Below, in pieces: positions 8,966-17,076 of a stretch of 64,000 bases of DNA. The notes under the pieces are model-generated. The model was given only the letters and a program-made list of their open reading frames with translations. It was not told where the DNA came from and did not search any database. The DNA lies in NCBI RefSeq assembly GCF_007830315.1, contig NZ_VLKJ01000004.1:310001-374000 (forward strand), read 5' to 3'. The translations under genes were made by a program, and so were the position numbers. The stretch's first letter is position 1. Every line of letters starts with the position of its first letter. The DNA comes from Novosphingobium taihuense (GTDB lineage Bacteria; Pseudomonadota; Alphaproteobacteria; Sphingomonadales; Sphingomonadaceae).

Positions 8966-10393
8966 TCATGGGTGTAGGCCGGCAGCGTCGGGGTCGGTCT
9001 TGGCGACCTGATCGAGCCTTGCCAGCCGGGCCTGATGTGTCGCCCTGTCGATTGGAAAGCGCCGGACGACGAAAGCCGTAAGCGCTGCCAGCACGGCAAT
9101 GCTCGCAACGTAGGCCAGGCTCAGGCGATAGGTCACTTCCGGTGCAACTGAATCGGGAGCGGTGTTGGGTTCGAGTCCCGCAAAGCTCAGCAACAGGCCG
9201 GTGCAGAACACACCAAGCCCGCCCGCGCATTTCGAGGCGAGGAACGCGCCCGCCGACAGCGTGCCTTCGGATCGCCGCCCGGTCTGCTCTTCCGATGCTT
9301 CGACCACGTCGGCCACCATCGACCACAAAGTCATTGTTCCAGTCACGGTGAAAGTGTTCGACAGCAGCGTGCAGGCAAACATCCCGGCGAGCGAAGCCGT
9401 GCTGCCATCGGGTGCCCAAAGACCCAGCCAGCGCAGCAGCAGCGGTCCGGCCCAGAATACCATGCCCAGTGGCGCCATCCGCATGACCGTTCCGGCCTTG
9501 CCCCAGCGCAATTGCGCCCGGCCCACCAGCAGCGATGCGCCGACGACACTCGCGAACAGCAGGAACGGGAACGCCTGCAGTGCGGTCGGCGTGAATTTCC
9601 AGACGTAGAGGTAGAGGTAGTTGGAAAGCGCGAATGTCAGCCCTTGTGCGGTCAGCGCCGCCGCAATGCCAGCCATCACGATAAGGCAGGCGGGATGCGA
9701 GAAACTCTCGCGGATTTCGCCGAGCGAGGCGAGGGCGCTTTTGCCCGACGATGCGCGCTCGGGCGGCCAGCCGGCAACGGCGCGATGCTGGCCGATTGCG
9801 GAAACCAGCACGCAGGTGACCATCAGGGCCGCACCGAACAGGCCGAAGTTGCGATAGCCCTCGCGCGCGAGCATCGCGTTGGGCAGGAACACGCCATAGG
9901 CCAGCAGGAGCATCAGTAGCCCGCCACCCCACGAAAAAAGGAAGCGGAACCGGGTAAGGCGCGTGCGCTCGTCGTAATCGCGGCTGATTTCCGCCACCAG
10001 CGCGGCAGACGGAACTTCGCACATCGCCACGAGTGCGCGCACCATGATGGCCGAGACCAACAGCATCACGAAGCTCGGCTTGCCAATCGGTGACCACAGG
10101 AAAACCCATGCGAGCGCCAGCGGGATCGGCGCGAGATAGAGGAACGGCAGACGCCGCCCCCATGCCGTCCGCGTCCGGTCGCTGAAATGGCCGACGATGG
10201 GGTCGATCAGCCCGTCGAACACCAGTGCGATGAGCAGAGCCAGGCTGACCAGCCGCGCATCCATGCCCAGCACCTGATTGTAGAACAGCAGCAGAAACGT
10301 GGCGAAGCCGTTATCCTTGACGCCATAGGCCACGCTGCCCAGCCCATTGGCGAGGGCAAGCCGGGTCGGAACCTTGCCCTCGATCGGGATCAT
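8966..10393 (-). CDS. GPH/MelB-type MFS transporter
   Basis: This 475-residue protein of about twelve transmembrane helices belongs to the glycoside-pentoside-hexuronide:cation symporter (MFS_2) family. The N-terminus contains the MelB-like 'GVKDNGFATFLLLFYNQVLGM' region, and 'FDGLIDPIVGHFSDRTRTAWGRRLPF' between helices 2 and 3 holds the family signature D-P and GRRxPF elements. Such carriers take up sugars or organic anions with Na+ or H+. Sphingomonads also use them in aromatic and lipid catabolic clusters, so a sugar substrate should not be assumed. The start overlaps the stop of the upstream SDR gene by four bases (ATGA). Within this operon it is probably the uptake system for the pathway substrate. 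Confidence 0.85.
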   Translation of the reverse strand: MIPIEGKVPTRLALANGLGSVAYGVKDNGFATFLLLFYNQVLGMDARLVSLALLIALVFDGLIDPIVGHFSDRTRTAWGRRLPFLYLAPIPLALAWVFLWSPIGKPSFVMLLVSAIMVRALVAMCEVPSAALVAEISRDYDERTRLTRFRFLFSWGGGLLMLLLAYGVFLPNAMLAREGYRNFGLFGAALMVTCVLVSAIGQHRAVAGWPPERASSGKSALASLGEIRESFSHPACLIVMAGIAAALTAQGLTFALSNYLYLYVWKFTPTALQAFPFLLFASVVGASLLVGRAQLRWGKAGTVMRMAPLGMVFWAGPLLLRWLGLWAPDGSTASLAGMFACTLLSNTFTVTGTMTLWSMVADVVEASEEQTGRRSEGTLSAGAFLASKCAGGLGVFCTGLLLSFAGLEPNTAPDSVAPEVTYRLSLAYVASIAVLAALTAFVVRRFPIDRATHQARLARLDQVAKTDPDAAGLHP

Positions 10394-11238
10394 GAAACTT
10401 TGCCGCTTTCGGCCATCTGCTGCAGCGCGTCGAACATTCCCGGCATGTTCGGGTCCCAGCTATGGCGCGGTCCAATGGTGATACCACCATCGACGATCAG
10501 CGAAGTGCCGTTGACGAAGCCTGCTGCCTCGCTGGCCAGAAACAGCACAGCCTGCGCGATGTCGTCCGCTTGTCCGCCCCGCGCCACGGGCTGCGCTTGG
10601 CTCGACATCGCGGCAATCGCGCCCTTGGCTTGCGCTTCCAGCTCTGCCGGCATGTCCAGCGAGGCGGTGAAGATGTTCGTATTGATGAAGCCCGGCTGCA
10701 CTGCGTTCACGCGGATCTGATGCTTGGCGAGATCTGCAGCTGCAACCTTGGTCAGGTGCAGCACGCCCGCCTTGGCCACAGCATAGGCGGTCGGCGAATA
10801 GCCCGGACCCACTGCTGCAACGCTCGACGTGTTGACGAAAGAGGCACCCTTGCGTCCGATCATGTGTGGAACGGCGTAGCGGATGCCGAATGCCACCGAC
10901 CGCAGCAGCAGGTCCATCGTGCGGTCCCAGCCCTCCGGCTCGATCTCGTCGATGGGCGTTCGATCGCCACCCGCGCCCGCGTTGTTGAACACGCAGTCGA
11001 TCCCGCCGGTTTCGGCCGCAGCCCGGTCCATCAGCGCCTTGATGTCCTCGCAGCGGGTCACATCGCACCGCGCCGTGACGACCTTGCCGTTCGATGCCGC
11101 TGCCGTTTCGGCAAGACCTGATTCGTCGATGTCTGCGGCATAGACCGTGGCACCCTCAGCCGCGAAGGCAATGGCCGTGGCTCGCCCGATTCCCGATGCC
11201 GCCCCGGTCACGACGACCGTCCTTCCGTTGAACCGCAT
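10390..11238 (-). CDS. SDR family oxidoreductase
   Basis: This 282-residue classical short-chain dehydrogenase has the cofactor motif 'TGAASGIG' (11-18), with an acidic 'ADID' end of strand two suggesting NAD(H). It also has 'NNAG' in the fold core, catalytic Ser in 'NTSSVAAV', and 'YAVAK' with the catalytic Tyr and Lys. The C-terminal 'VNGTSLIVDGG' is typical. It probably oxidises a secondary alcohol or 3-hydroxyacyl thioester. It is the first gene of the minus-strand catabolic operon and diverges from the acyl-CoA dehydrogenase at 11432 across a 193-bp spacer with a possible LiuR-type site. Confidence 0.92.
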   Translation of the reverse strand: MRFNGRTVVVTGAASGIGRATAIAFAAEGATVYAADIDESGLAETAAASNGKVVTARCDVTRCEDIKALMDRAAAETGGIDCVFNNAGAGGDRTPIDEIEPEGWDRTMDLLLRSVAFGIRYAVPHMIGRKGASFVNTSSVAAVGPGYSPTAYAVAKAGVLHLTKVAAADLAKHQIRVNAVQPGFINTNIFTASLDMPAELEAQAKGAIAAMSSQAQPVARGGQADDIAQAVLFLASEAAGFVNGTSLIVDGGITIGPRHSWDPNMPGMFDALQQMAESGKVS

Positions 11239-11263
11239 GCTCTCTCCAGCGCATTTTCTGTCG

Positions 11264-11280
11264 TTTTACGTTTACGTCAG
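11264..11280. promoter_or_regulatory. LiuR-like operator candidate
   Basis: The 17-mer TTTTACGTTTACGTCAG lies 26 bases upstream of the minus-strand SDR start, in the divergent promoter region of two acyl-CoA catabolic operons. It resembles the TTTACGT-TTACGT(A/C)AA type sites of the MerR-family regulator LiuR, which controls branched-chain amino acid and acyl-CoA degradation in proteobacteria. No liuR gene is in the window. The match is by eye. Confidence 0.45.
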
Positions 11281-11431
11281 CTTAGGCGCGAAAGGCCCCG
11301 CGTCAATGCTGCTGCGGTTGACGCTACGGCATGCTGGACTTGCCCCAAAGCGCAGGAAAGCGCCCGAAAATCCGCCCTTGCCATCGCCTCGCGACTCGCC
11401 TTAACCTTCCGATTAAGAGAGGAGCATAACC

Positions 11432-12592
11432 ATGTCAGACCTTGATGCCTTCCGCGCGGAAATCCGCGCGTGGCTTGAAGAGAATTGCCCCGCCGAAATG
11501 CGTGAGCCCGTCCGCGACGAGGGCGACGTCTGCTGGGGCGGGCGCAACTTCGAGTTCAAGAGCGAAGCGCAGAAGACCTGGATGGATCGCTGCGCCGCCA
11601 AGGGCTACACCGTGCCTGACTGGCCCGAGGCCTACGGCGGTGCCGGCATGTCGCCGGCGCAGGCCAAGATCTGGCGCGAGGAACTCGCCCGCATCGGCGC
11701 GCGCCCGCCGCTTTCCAGCTTCGGCATCTGGATGCTCGGCCCAGCGCTGCTGAAGTTTGGCACCGAAGAGCAGAAGGTCCATTACCTCAACCAGATCGCA
11801 CGCGGTGAAATCCGCTGGTGCCAGGGTTATTCCGAACCCGGATCGGGCTCGGATCTCGTCAGCTTGCAGACCTTTGGCGAAGACAAGGGCGATCACTGGT
11901 TGGTCAACGGCCAGAAGATCTGGACGTCCTATGCAGACAAGGCCGATTGGATCTTCTGCCTCGTCCGCACCGACAAGGCAAACAAGTACCAGGGCATCAG
12001 CTTCCTGCTGTTCGACATGACCACCCCGGGCGTGACGACCAAACCGATCAAGCTGATCAGCGGCAATTCGCCGTTCTGCGAAACTTTCTTCGATAACGTC
12101 GTCGTGCCCAAGAACCAGATCGTTGGTGAGCTTAACCGGGGCTGGGATGTCGCCAAGTATCTCCTCGGTCACGAGCGCGAGATGATCTCCGGCGCGGGCG
12201 GCGGCGACCGCCTCAATGCGATTGGCGCTGTGGTGGCGCGCAATGGTCTTGAAGACCCGATCCTGCGCGCAGACCTCGCCATGTTCGATGTCGACGCGCT
12301 GGCCTATGCCTGCATGGGCGAGAAGTTCCTCGATGAAGCCAAGGTCGGCAAGGCGCATCCCGCCCAGCCGAACATGATGAAATATGCCGGCACCGAGCTG
12401 AACAAGCGCCGCCACGAACTGCTGATGTCGGCAGGTGGAGCGACCGCATTGGAGTGGGACAGCGAGCGCACCAACGGCGGAACGCCCGCCCGCTCATGGC
12501 TGCGCACCAAGGCCAACTCGATCGAGGGCGGCACCAGCGAAGTCATGCTCAACGTCGTCGCCAAACGCATCCTCGAACTGCCGGGAGCCTGA
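11432..12592 (+). CDS. Acyl-CoA dehydrogenase, subunit with flavin middle motif
   Basis: The product has 386 residues. The middle domain carries the standard flavin motif 'QGYSEPGSGSDLVSL' and 'NGQKIWTSYADKADW', and the C-terminus ends with 'SIEGGTSEVMLNVVAKRIL'. The usual QxHGGxG segment is replaced by 'LMSAGGATALEWD', so one of the two standard flavin contacts is missing. The next gene, three bases downstream, shows the reverse pattern. This is what is known for heteromeric acyl-CoA dehydrogenases of steroid and complex-lipid side-chain catabolism (FadE28/FadE29-type), whose flavin sites are built from two different subunits. Likely role: alpha,beta-dehydrogenation of a bulky or branched acyl-CoA. 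The ATG at 11432 follows an AGAGAGGAGC ribosome site. Confidence 0.92.
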   Translation: MSDLDAFRAEIRAWLEENCPAEMREPVRDEGDVCWGGRNFEFKSEAQKTWMDRCAAKGYTVPDWPEAYGGAGMSPAQAKIWREELARIGARPPLSSFGIWMLGPALLKFGTEEQKVHYLNQIARGEIRWCQGYSEPGSGSDLVSLQTFGEDKGDHWLVNGQKIWTSYADKADWIFCLVRTDKANKYQGISFLLFDMTTPGVTTKPIKLISGNSPFCETFFDNVVVPKNQIVGELNRGWDVAKYLLGHEREMISGAGGGDRLNAIGAVVARNGLEDPILRADLAMFDVDALAYACMGEKFLDEAKVGKAHPAQPNMMKYAGTELNKRRHELLMSAGGATALEWDSERTNGGTPARSWLRTKANSIEGGTSEVMLNVVAKRILELPGA

Positions 12593-12595
12593 TCC

Positions 12596-13735
12596 ATGCC
12601 CCTGTACCACACCGAAGATCAGGCCATGCTGGCCGAGAGCGTCACCGGCTTCATGGCCGACGAAGGTGGCATCAAGAAGCAGCTGCGCCACTATCGCGAC
12701 ATGAACTGTCAGGACGGCTTCGGCCATGCCCTGTGGAAGCAGTTCGCCGAGATGGGCCTGACCGGCATGCTCGCCGCCGAGGCTGATGGCGGGCTTGCGA
12801 TGGGCCACGTCGAGGCGGGCATCGTCCTGCGCGAGATCGGCCGCAACCTCACGCCCTCGCCGTTCCTCACCACCTCGGTCATGGGCGTCACCGCGCTCTC
12901 GGGTGGGTCGGAGGACTTGCGCGGACGCTGGCTTCCGGGCGTTATTGCGGGTGACAGCGTATTGGCCGTCGCCATCGATGAAGGCCCGAAGCACCGTCCC
13001 GAACGCATTGCCTGCAAGGCGGAAAAGGCCGGCAACGGCTTCCGCCTTCAGGGCCGCAAGGCTTTCGTGGTGCAGGGTGCATCGGCCGATGCGATCATCG
13101 TTGCTGCGCGCACCTCGGGCAGCGACACTGACAATGACGGCATCACGCTTTTCGCAGTGCCCAAGGATGCGGCAGGCATTTCCCACGAGAACCTGCGTCT
13201 GGTCGACAGCGCGATGGCTAGCAACGTGACCTTCGACAATGTCGAACTTGATGGCGATTGCGTGATCGGCGAAGTCGATGGCGGGCGCGAACTGCTCAAC
13301 AAGGTCCTGCGCGCAGGCCGCATCGGCGCTGCCGCCGAGCTGACCGGCGTAGGGCAAGGCGCTTTCGATATCACGACCGCCTATCTCAAGACCCGCAAGC
13401 AGTTCGGCCAGTTGATCGGCGAGTTCCAAGGGCTCCAGCACCGCGCCGCGCATCTCTATTCCGAACTCGAGATTGCCGAAGCCGCCGTGATCAAGGCGCA
13501 GCAACTGCTGGATGGCAATTCGGAGCGCGCTGACCTGATGATCTCGGTCGCCAAGGCCAAGGCTGCCAAGGCATGCAACCTTTCGGTCCGCGAAGGCGTG
13601 CAGATGCATGGCGGCGTCGGCATGACCGATGAATATGACATCGGCCTCTACATGAAGCGCGACCGTTCGCTGGCCGAATTCATGGGCGACCAGTACTACC
13701 ACGCCGAACGCGTGGCCCAACTCAGCGGCTATTGA
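12596..13735 (+). CDS. Acyl-CoA dehydrogenase, partner subunit
   Basis: The product has 379 residues. The C-terminal domain keeps 'VREGVQMHGGVGMTDEYDIG', the QxHGGxG flavin/dimer element that the preceding gene lacks. Where a normal enzyme has TEPxAGSD in the middle domain, this protein reads 'AIDEGPKHRPE', so that flavin contact is lost. The two genes are three bases apart and of similar size, so an alpha2beta2 enzyme is likely. Known examples act on sterol side chains, but this window gives no direct evidence for the substrate. The downstream gene is a separate SDR after a 134-bp gap with a palindromic repeat pair. Confidence 0.9.
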   Translation: MPLYHTEDQAMLAESVTGFMADEGGIKKQLRHYRDMNCQDGFGHALWKQFAEMGLTGMLAAEADGGLAMGHVEAGIVLREIGRNLTPSPFLTTSVMGVTALSGGSEDLRGRWLPGVIAGDSVLAVAIDEGPKHRPERIACKAEKAGNGFRLQGRKAFVVQGASADAIIVAARTSGSDTDNDGITLFAVPKDAAGISHENLRLVDSAMASNVTFDNVELDGDCVIGEVDGGRELLNKVLRAGRIGAAAELTGVGQGAFDITTAYLKTRKQFGQLIGEFQGLQHRAAHLYSELEIAEAAVIKAQQLLDGNSERADLMISVAKAKAAKACNLSVREGVQMHGGVGMTDEYDIGLYMKRDRSLAEFMGDQYYHAERVAQLSGY

Positions 13736-13751
13736 TGAAACCTTGCGGATA

Positions 13752-13825
13752 GTGCTTCGACAAGCTCAGCATGAGCGGACTAAGGTTGGAAACCAGATCC
13801 GTTGGTCCTGAGCCTGTCGAAGGAC
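13752..13825. repeat. Inverted pair of sphingomonad-type palindromic repeats (REPIN-like)
   Basis: Two related 28-bp units face each other. Unit 1 (13752-13779) contains CTTCGACAAGCTCAGCATG; unit 2 (13798-13825, minus strand) contains CTTCGACAGGCTCAGGAC. They differ at only a few positions and together could form a long hairpin. They occupy most of the gap between the acyl-CoA dehydrogenase and SDR genes. Such units, recalled from sphingomonad genomes, are dispersed in many copies and resemble REPIN elements mobilised by RAYT transposases. Confidence 0.7.
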
Positions 13826-13869
13826 GCAAGCAGAACGGCTGAACGACAAGGCCGGAAGGGAACGACACC

Positions 13870-14673
13870 ATGGATTTCACCAAGCTCTTCAGCCTCGAAG
13901 GCCGCGTCGCGGTCGTCACCGGCGGTTCGCGCGGCATCGGCGAGATGATCGCAGAAGGTTTCATCGCCGCAGGCTGCGCCCGCGTTTACATCACAGCGCG
14001 CAAGGTCGCCGTTGTCGAGGAAACCGCGGCCCGCCTTGGCGAGAAGTGCATCGCCATTGCCGGTGACATCTCCAATGTCGCCGGCATCGAGCAGCTTGCC
14101 GCCGACCTTGCCGCGCGCGAGGAGAAGGTCGACATCCTCGTCAACAATGCGGGAGCCGCATGGGGCGCCGATTTCGAGGATTTCCCCGAAGTGGGCTGGG
14201 ACAAGGTCATGGACCTTAACGTCAAGACTCCGTTCTTTCTAACCCAGAAGCTGCACGGCCTGCTCAAGGCAGCCGCCAGCAAGGAACAGCCTGCCAAGGT
14301 GATCAACATCGCCTCGGTCGATGGCCTGCGTCTAAATCCATGGGAAACCTACAGCTATCAGGCGTCCAAGGCTGCCGTGATCCAGCTGACCAAGCGAATG
14401 GCCGCTCGCCTGATCCGGGACAACATCGTCGCCAGCTGCATCTGCCCCGGGGCATTCCCCTCGGAAATGAACAAGGCAGCAGCCAAGAACCCGGAAGCGT
14501 CGTCGCGGGGCATCCCCTCGAAGCGCGTCGGGACTATCGAAGACATGGCAGGCGGCGCGATCTTCCTCGCCAGCCGCGCAGGCGACTACGTCGTCGGGAC
14601 GCCGCTTCCCATCGACGGCGGCATCGTCAACGCGTGGATCCCGGAGAATGCCATCGATCCAAGCGGGCATTGA
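13870..14673 (+). CDS. SDR family oxidoreductase
   Basis: This 267-residue classical short-chain dehydrogenase has 'TGGSRGIG' (17-24), and 'TARK' after the second strand, which favours NADP(H). It also has 'NNAGAAWGADF', Ser in 'NIASVDGL', and catalytic 'YSYQASKAA' with Tyr and Lys of YxxxK. The C-terminal 'VVGTPLPIDGG' is standard. It is likely a 3-oxoacyl or ketone reductase, or a 3-hydroxyacyl dehydrogenase, of the adjacent acyl-CoA pathway. The ATG at 13870 follows GGAAGGGAACGACACC. Two palindromic repeats follow it before the converging gmk gene. Confidence 0.9.
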   Translation: MDFTKLFSLEGRVAVVTGGSRGIGEMIAEGFIAAGCARVYITARKVAVVEETAARLGEKCIAIAGDISNVAGIEQLAADLAAREEKVDILVNNAGAAWGADFEDFPEVGWDKVMDLNVKTPFFLTQKLHGLLKAAASKEQPAKVINIASVDGLRLNPWETYSYQASKAAVIQLTKRMAARLIRDNIVASCICPGAFPSEMNKAAAKNPEASSRGIPSKRVGTIEDMAGGAIFLASRAGDYVVGTPLPIDGGIVNAWIPENAIDPSGH

Positions 14674-14692
14674 TCGATTTCTGAACCCTGCA

Positions 14693-14770
14693 CCCCCGCG
14701 AAGGCGGGGGTCTCGGTGTTGGTCGGGAACCACTCAGTAAAACGCCTCAGTTCCCCGCCTGCGCGGGGAA
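14693..14770. repeat. Two GC-rich palindromic units between convergent genes
   Basis: Unit 1 is CCCCCGC-GAAG-GCGGGGG (14693-14710); unit 2 is TTCCCCGC-CTGC-GCGGGGAA (14751-14770). Both are perfect hairpins without a T-run. They fill the space between the SDR and gmk stops and may end transcription weakly from both sides. Unit 2 resembles the palindrome at 7532-7549. I see them as members of a dispersed intergenic repeat family. Confidence 0.65.
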
Positions 14771-15421
14771 TCACCCCCGCATCAAGCCGCGCACGAAATC
14801 GATCAGCCCTGTCTGCCGGGTCCGCTTCATGCGCTCGGCAGCCAGAATCTCGCGCACCTTTTCGAAGCAACCGTCCACGTCGTCATTGATCACGACGTAG
14901 TCGTAGCCATCCCAGTGGCTGATCTCGGCCTGGGCGCGAGCCATGCGGGCATCAATCACATCGGGACTGTCCGTCCCACGCCCGGTCAGGCGGCGGTACA
15001 GTTCCTCAAGGCTGGGCGGCAGGATGAACACGCGCACCACGTCGGCCTGAGCCTTCTGGTAAAGCTGCTGCGTGCCCTGCCAGTCTATGTCGAACAGCAC
15101 GTCGCCACCCGCCTTGAGCCGATCGCGGATTTGCGCCTTGGGCGTGCCATAGCAATTGCCGAAGACCACTGCCCATTCGTAGAAGGCGTTGGCCTCGACC
15201 ATGCGATCGAACTCTGCCTTGTCGACGAAGTAGTAGTCCTTCCCTTCGACCTCTCCCGGCCGCATTGGTCGGGTGGTGACGGAAACCGACGCCGCGATCT
15301 CGTCATCCTCGGCCAGAAGCTTGTGCGCTATCGTGGTCTTGCCCGCGCCCGAGGGCGAGGAAAGAATGAGCATCAGACCCCGCCGATGCAGGGTATCGTC
15401 GTCATGAGACTCGTGAACCAT
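14771..15421 (-). CDS. gmk: Guanylate kinase
   Basis: This 216-residue cytoplasmic enzyme phosphorylates GMP to GDP with ATP. The P-loop is 'SSPSGAGKTT' near residues 21-30. GMP-binding residues lie in 'SVTTRPMRPGEVEGKDYYFV' (R, R and Y positions conserved). The lid and core show 'GTPKAQI', 'LFDIDWQGTQQL' and 'IFILPPS'. The length is normal. The ATG at 15421 adds about 16 residues before 'MLILSSPSGAGK'; the internal Met is an alternative start. It converges with the SDR gene and lies downstream of an unknown gene and sspB on the same strand. Confidence 0.95.
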   Translation of the reverse strand: MVHESHDDDTLHRRGLMLILSSPSGAGKTTIAHKLLAEDDEIAASVSVTTRPMRPGEVEGKDYYFVDKAEFDRMVEANAFYEWAVVFGNCYGTPKAQIRDRLKAGGDVLFDIDWQGTQQLYQKAQADVVRVFILPPSLEELYRRLTGRGTDSPDVIDARMARAQAEISHWDGYDYVVINDDVDGCFEKVREILAAERMKRTRQTGLIDFVRGLMRG

Positions 15422-15472
15422 GTGCGCTAGTGGCGCATCGGTTCCCGCTCGGTCAAGTGGGGAAGGCTTCGC

Positions 15473-15865
15473 TCAGACCTTCTCGCCGCGCTCTGCCTGC
15501 TCATCGACCGCCACCTCTCCAGCGGCTTTGGCCTTTCGACTGCGCCGCCGATCGTAGAGTGTCTTGGCCAGCAAACCGCCGCCAACGACAATGGCTCCTG
15601 GGACGGAACGGGTCGCAACGCGAGCAATGGCCGTGCCAACCAGCGTCTGGAACATCGAACGACCTTTGATAATCCGTCCGGCCTTTCTCGAGCCGAGCTT
15701 TGACCCGATCAGCCCCTTCTCGACGCCCCGGCGCAATAGCGCGCCGCCGGTGCGCAACGCGACGTCTGCGAGAATGAGGTTGGTCATCGGATTGGGACTG
15801 GGGGCGGGGACCTTATCGGCAGCCTGCTTTGCCGCCACCACCAATTTCTTGCCCTTGCCTGCCAT
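15473..15865 (-). CDS. Conserved hypothetical basic protein
   Basis: The product has 130 residues with a strongly basic N-terminus ('MAGKGKKLVVAAKQAADK'), a central Ala/Gly/Arg-rich region, a hydrophobic stretch 'VPGAIVVGGGLLAKTLY' (about 90-106) that could be one membrane-associated helix, and a charged tail. No enzyme motif is visible. It resembles small sphingomonad proteins of unknown function by composition only. It sits between sspB and gmk on the same strand, 34 bases after the sspB stop, and may be cotranscribed. Confidence 0.6.
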   Translation of the reverse strand: MAGKGKKLVVAAKQAADKVPAPSPNPMTNLILADVALRTGGALLRRGVEKGLIGSKLGSRKAGRIIKGRSMFQTLVGTAIARVATRSVPGAIVVGGGLLAKTLYDRRRSRKAKAAGEVAVDEQAERGEKV

Positions 15866-15899
15866 GCCCTTGCCTTATGTCAGCGAGGCACGTTGCCCC

Positions 15900-16397
15900 T
15901 TACTTCTTCTTGCCGAAATCGACTGTGACGACATTCGAGCCGTCTTCATTCCGCTCAACAGCCGGCTTGTCGAGTTGTTCCGGCGAATCGTTCTCTGCAG
16001 GTTCGATCGGTTCGGCCTCGTCATCGACAACGGCCTGGAACTGCAGCCCGAAATCCACCGCCGGATCGACAAAGGCGGTGATCGCAGAAAACGGAATCAC
16101 CAGCGTCGACGGAATCTGGTTGAACGAAAGCCCGACGCTGAACAGGTCTTCCTCGACTTTCAGATCCCAGAATTTGTTCTGCAGGACGATCGTCATCTCG
16201 TCCGGAAACCGTTCGCGCAGGCGCTGGGGAATGTCCACGCCCGGCGCGCCGGTCTTGAAGGTGATGTAGAAATGGTGCGTACCCGGCAGCATGCCACCGC
16301 CTGCCGCCACCTGGCCAAGCACTCTGCCGACCACTGCGCGCAGGGCCTCCTGCACGATTTCGTCGTAGGGTATCAGGCTGTCAGGTGCATCGGTCAT
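15900..16397 (-). CDS. sspB: ClpXP adaptor protein SspB
   Basis: This 165-residue protein is of the alphaproteobacterial SspB family (formerly DUF1321). It tethers ssrA-tagged and other substrates to the ClpXP protease. The substrate-binding body covers about residues 5-115, with 'PGTHHFYITFKT', 'RFPDEMTIVLQNKFWDL' and 'FSVGLSFN'. An acidic, flexible linker follows ('DDEAEPIEPAENDSPEQ'). The C-terminal peptide ends in 'NVVTVDFGKKK', the expected ClpX zinc-domain-binding tail. The start at 16397 gives 'MTDAPDSLIPYDEIV'; the upstream in-frame extension is not conserved in style. It diverges from hisB over 85 bases. Confidence 0.92.
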   Translation of the reverse strand: MTDAPDSLIPYDEIVQEALRAVVGRVLGQVAAGGGMLPGTHHFYITFKTGAPGVDIPQRLRERFPDEMTIVLQNKFWDLKVEEDLFSVGLSFNQIPSTLVIPFSAITAFVDPAVDFGLQFQAVVDDEAEPIEPAENDSPEQLDKPAVERNEDGSNVVTVDFGKKK

Positions 16398-16482
16398 GGC
16401 GTCACAACTGACTGCACCGGCCGTTCGGGTCAAGTGGGGACGGTGATTGATTCTCAACAGGAGCGGCGTATAGGCGCTTGCC

Positions 16483-17076
16483 ATGCGCACCGGATCGATC
16501 ACGCGAAAGACCGAGGAGACCGACATCGCCGTGTCGGTGAACCTCGATGGCACCGGCACCTACAAGGTGGAAACGGGCATCGGCTTCCTTGATCACATGA
16601 TCGAACAGTTCAGCCGCCACTCGCTGATCGATATCGAGTGCCGGGTGAAGGGCGACCTCCACGTCGATCAGCACCACACGACCGAAGACAGCGCCATCGC
16701 GTTGGGCCAGGCCATCGCGCAGGCGCTGGGCGACAAGAAGGGCATCACCCGTTACGGCCACACCTACTCGCCGATGGACGAGGCGCTTAGCCGCGTCGCG
16801 CTCGACATTTCGGGCCGTCCGGTGCTGATCTGGAAGGCCGCGTTCACCCAGCCGCGCCTGGGCGAGATGGACACCGAGCTGTTCGAGCACTGGTTCCAGT
16901 CGATCAGTCAGGCCGCCGGGATCACGCTGCACATCGAAAGCCTTTACGGCTCGAACAACCACCACATCATCGAGGGCATCTACAAGGGCTTTGCCCGGGC
17001 GATGCGACAGGCGATCACCATCGACCCGCGCAAGGCCGATGCCATCCCCTCCACCAAGGGCATCCTCGGTGGCTGA
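16483..17076 (+). CDS. hisB: Imidazoleglycerol-phosphate dehydratase
   Basis: This 197-residue monofunctional HisB dehydrates imidazole glycerol phosphate in the sixth step of histidine synthesis. Manganese ligands are in '[16 protein letters not shown]', '[16 protein letters not shown]' and '[16 protein letters not shown]', with the duplicated H-x-x-E pattern of the family. There is no fused HisN-type phosphatase domain, as usual outside enterobacteria. It is the first gene of the his cluster. Its last eight bases overlap the hisH start. Confidence 0.97.
   Translation: MRTGSITRKTEETDIAVSVNLDGTGTYKVETGIGFLDHMIEQFSRHSLIDIECRVKGDLHVDQHHTTEDSAIALGQAIAQALGDKKGITRYGHTYSPMDEALSRVALDISGRPVLIWKAAFTQPRLGEMDTELFEHWFQSISQAAGITLHIESLYGSNNHHIIEGIYKGFARAMRQAITIDPRKADAIPSTKGILGG

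Noticed and set aside
16398..16559. Upstream extension of sspB to 16559
   Set aside because: It would run through the hisB start on the opposite strand, and the extra residues do not resemble SspB.
15566..16592. Long plus-strand frame across the small unknown gene and sspB
   Set aside because: It is antisense to sspB and lacks motifs. SspB on the minus strand has all its domains.
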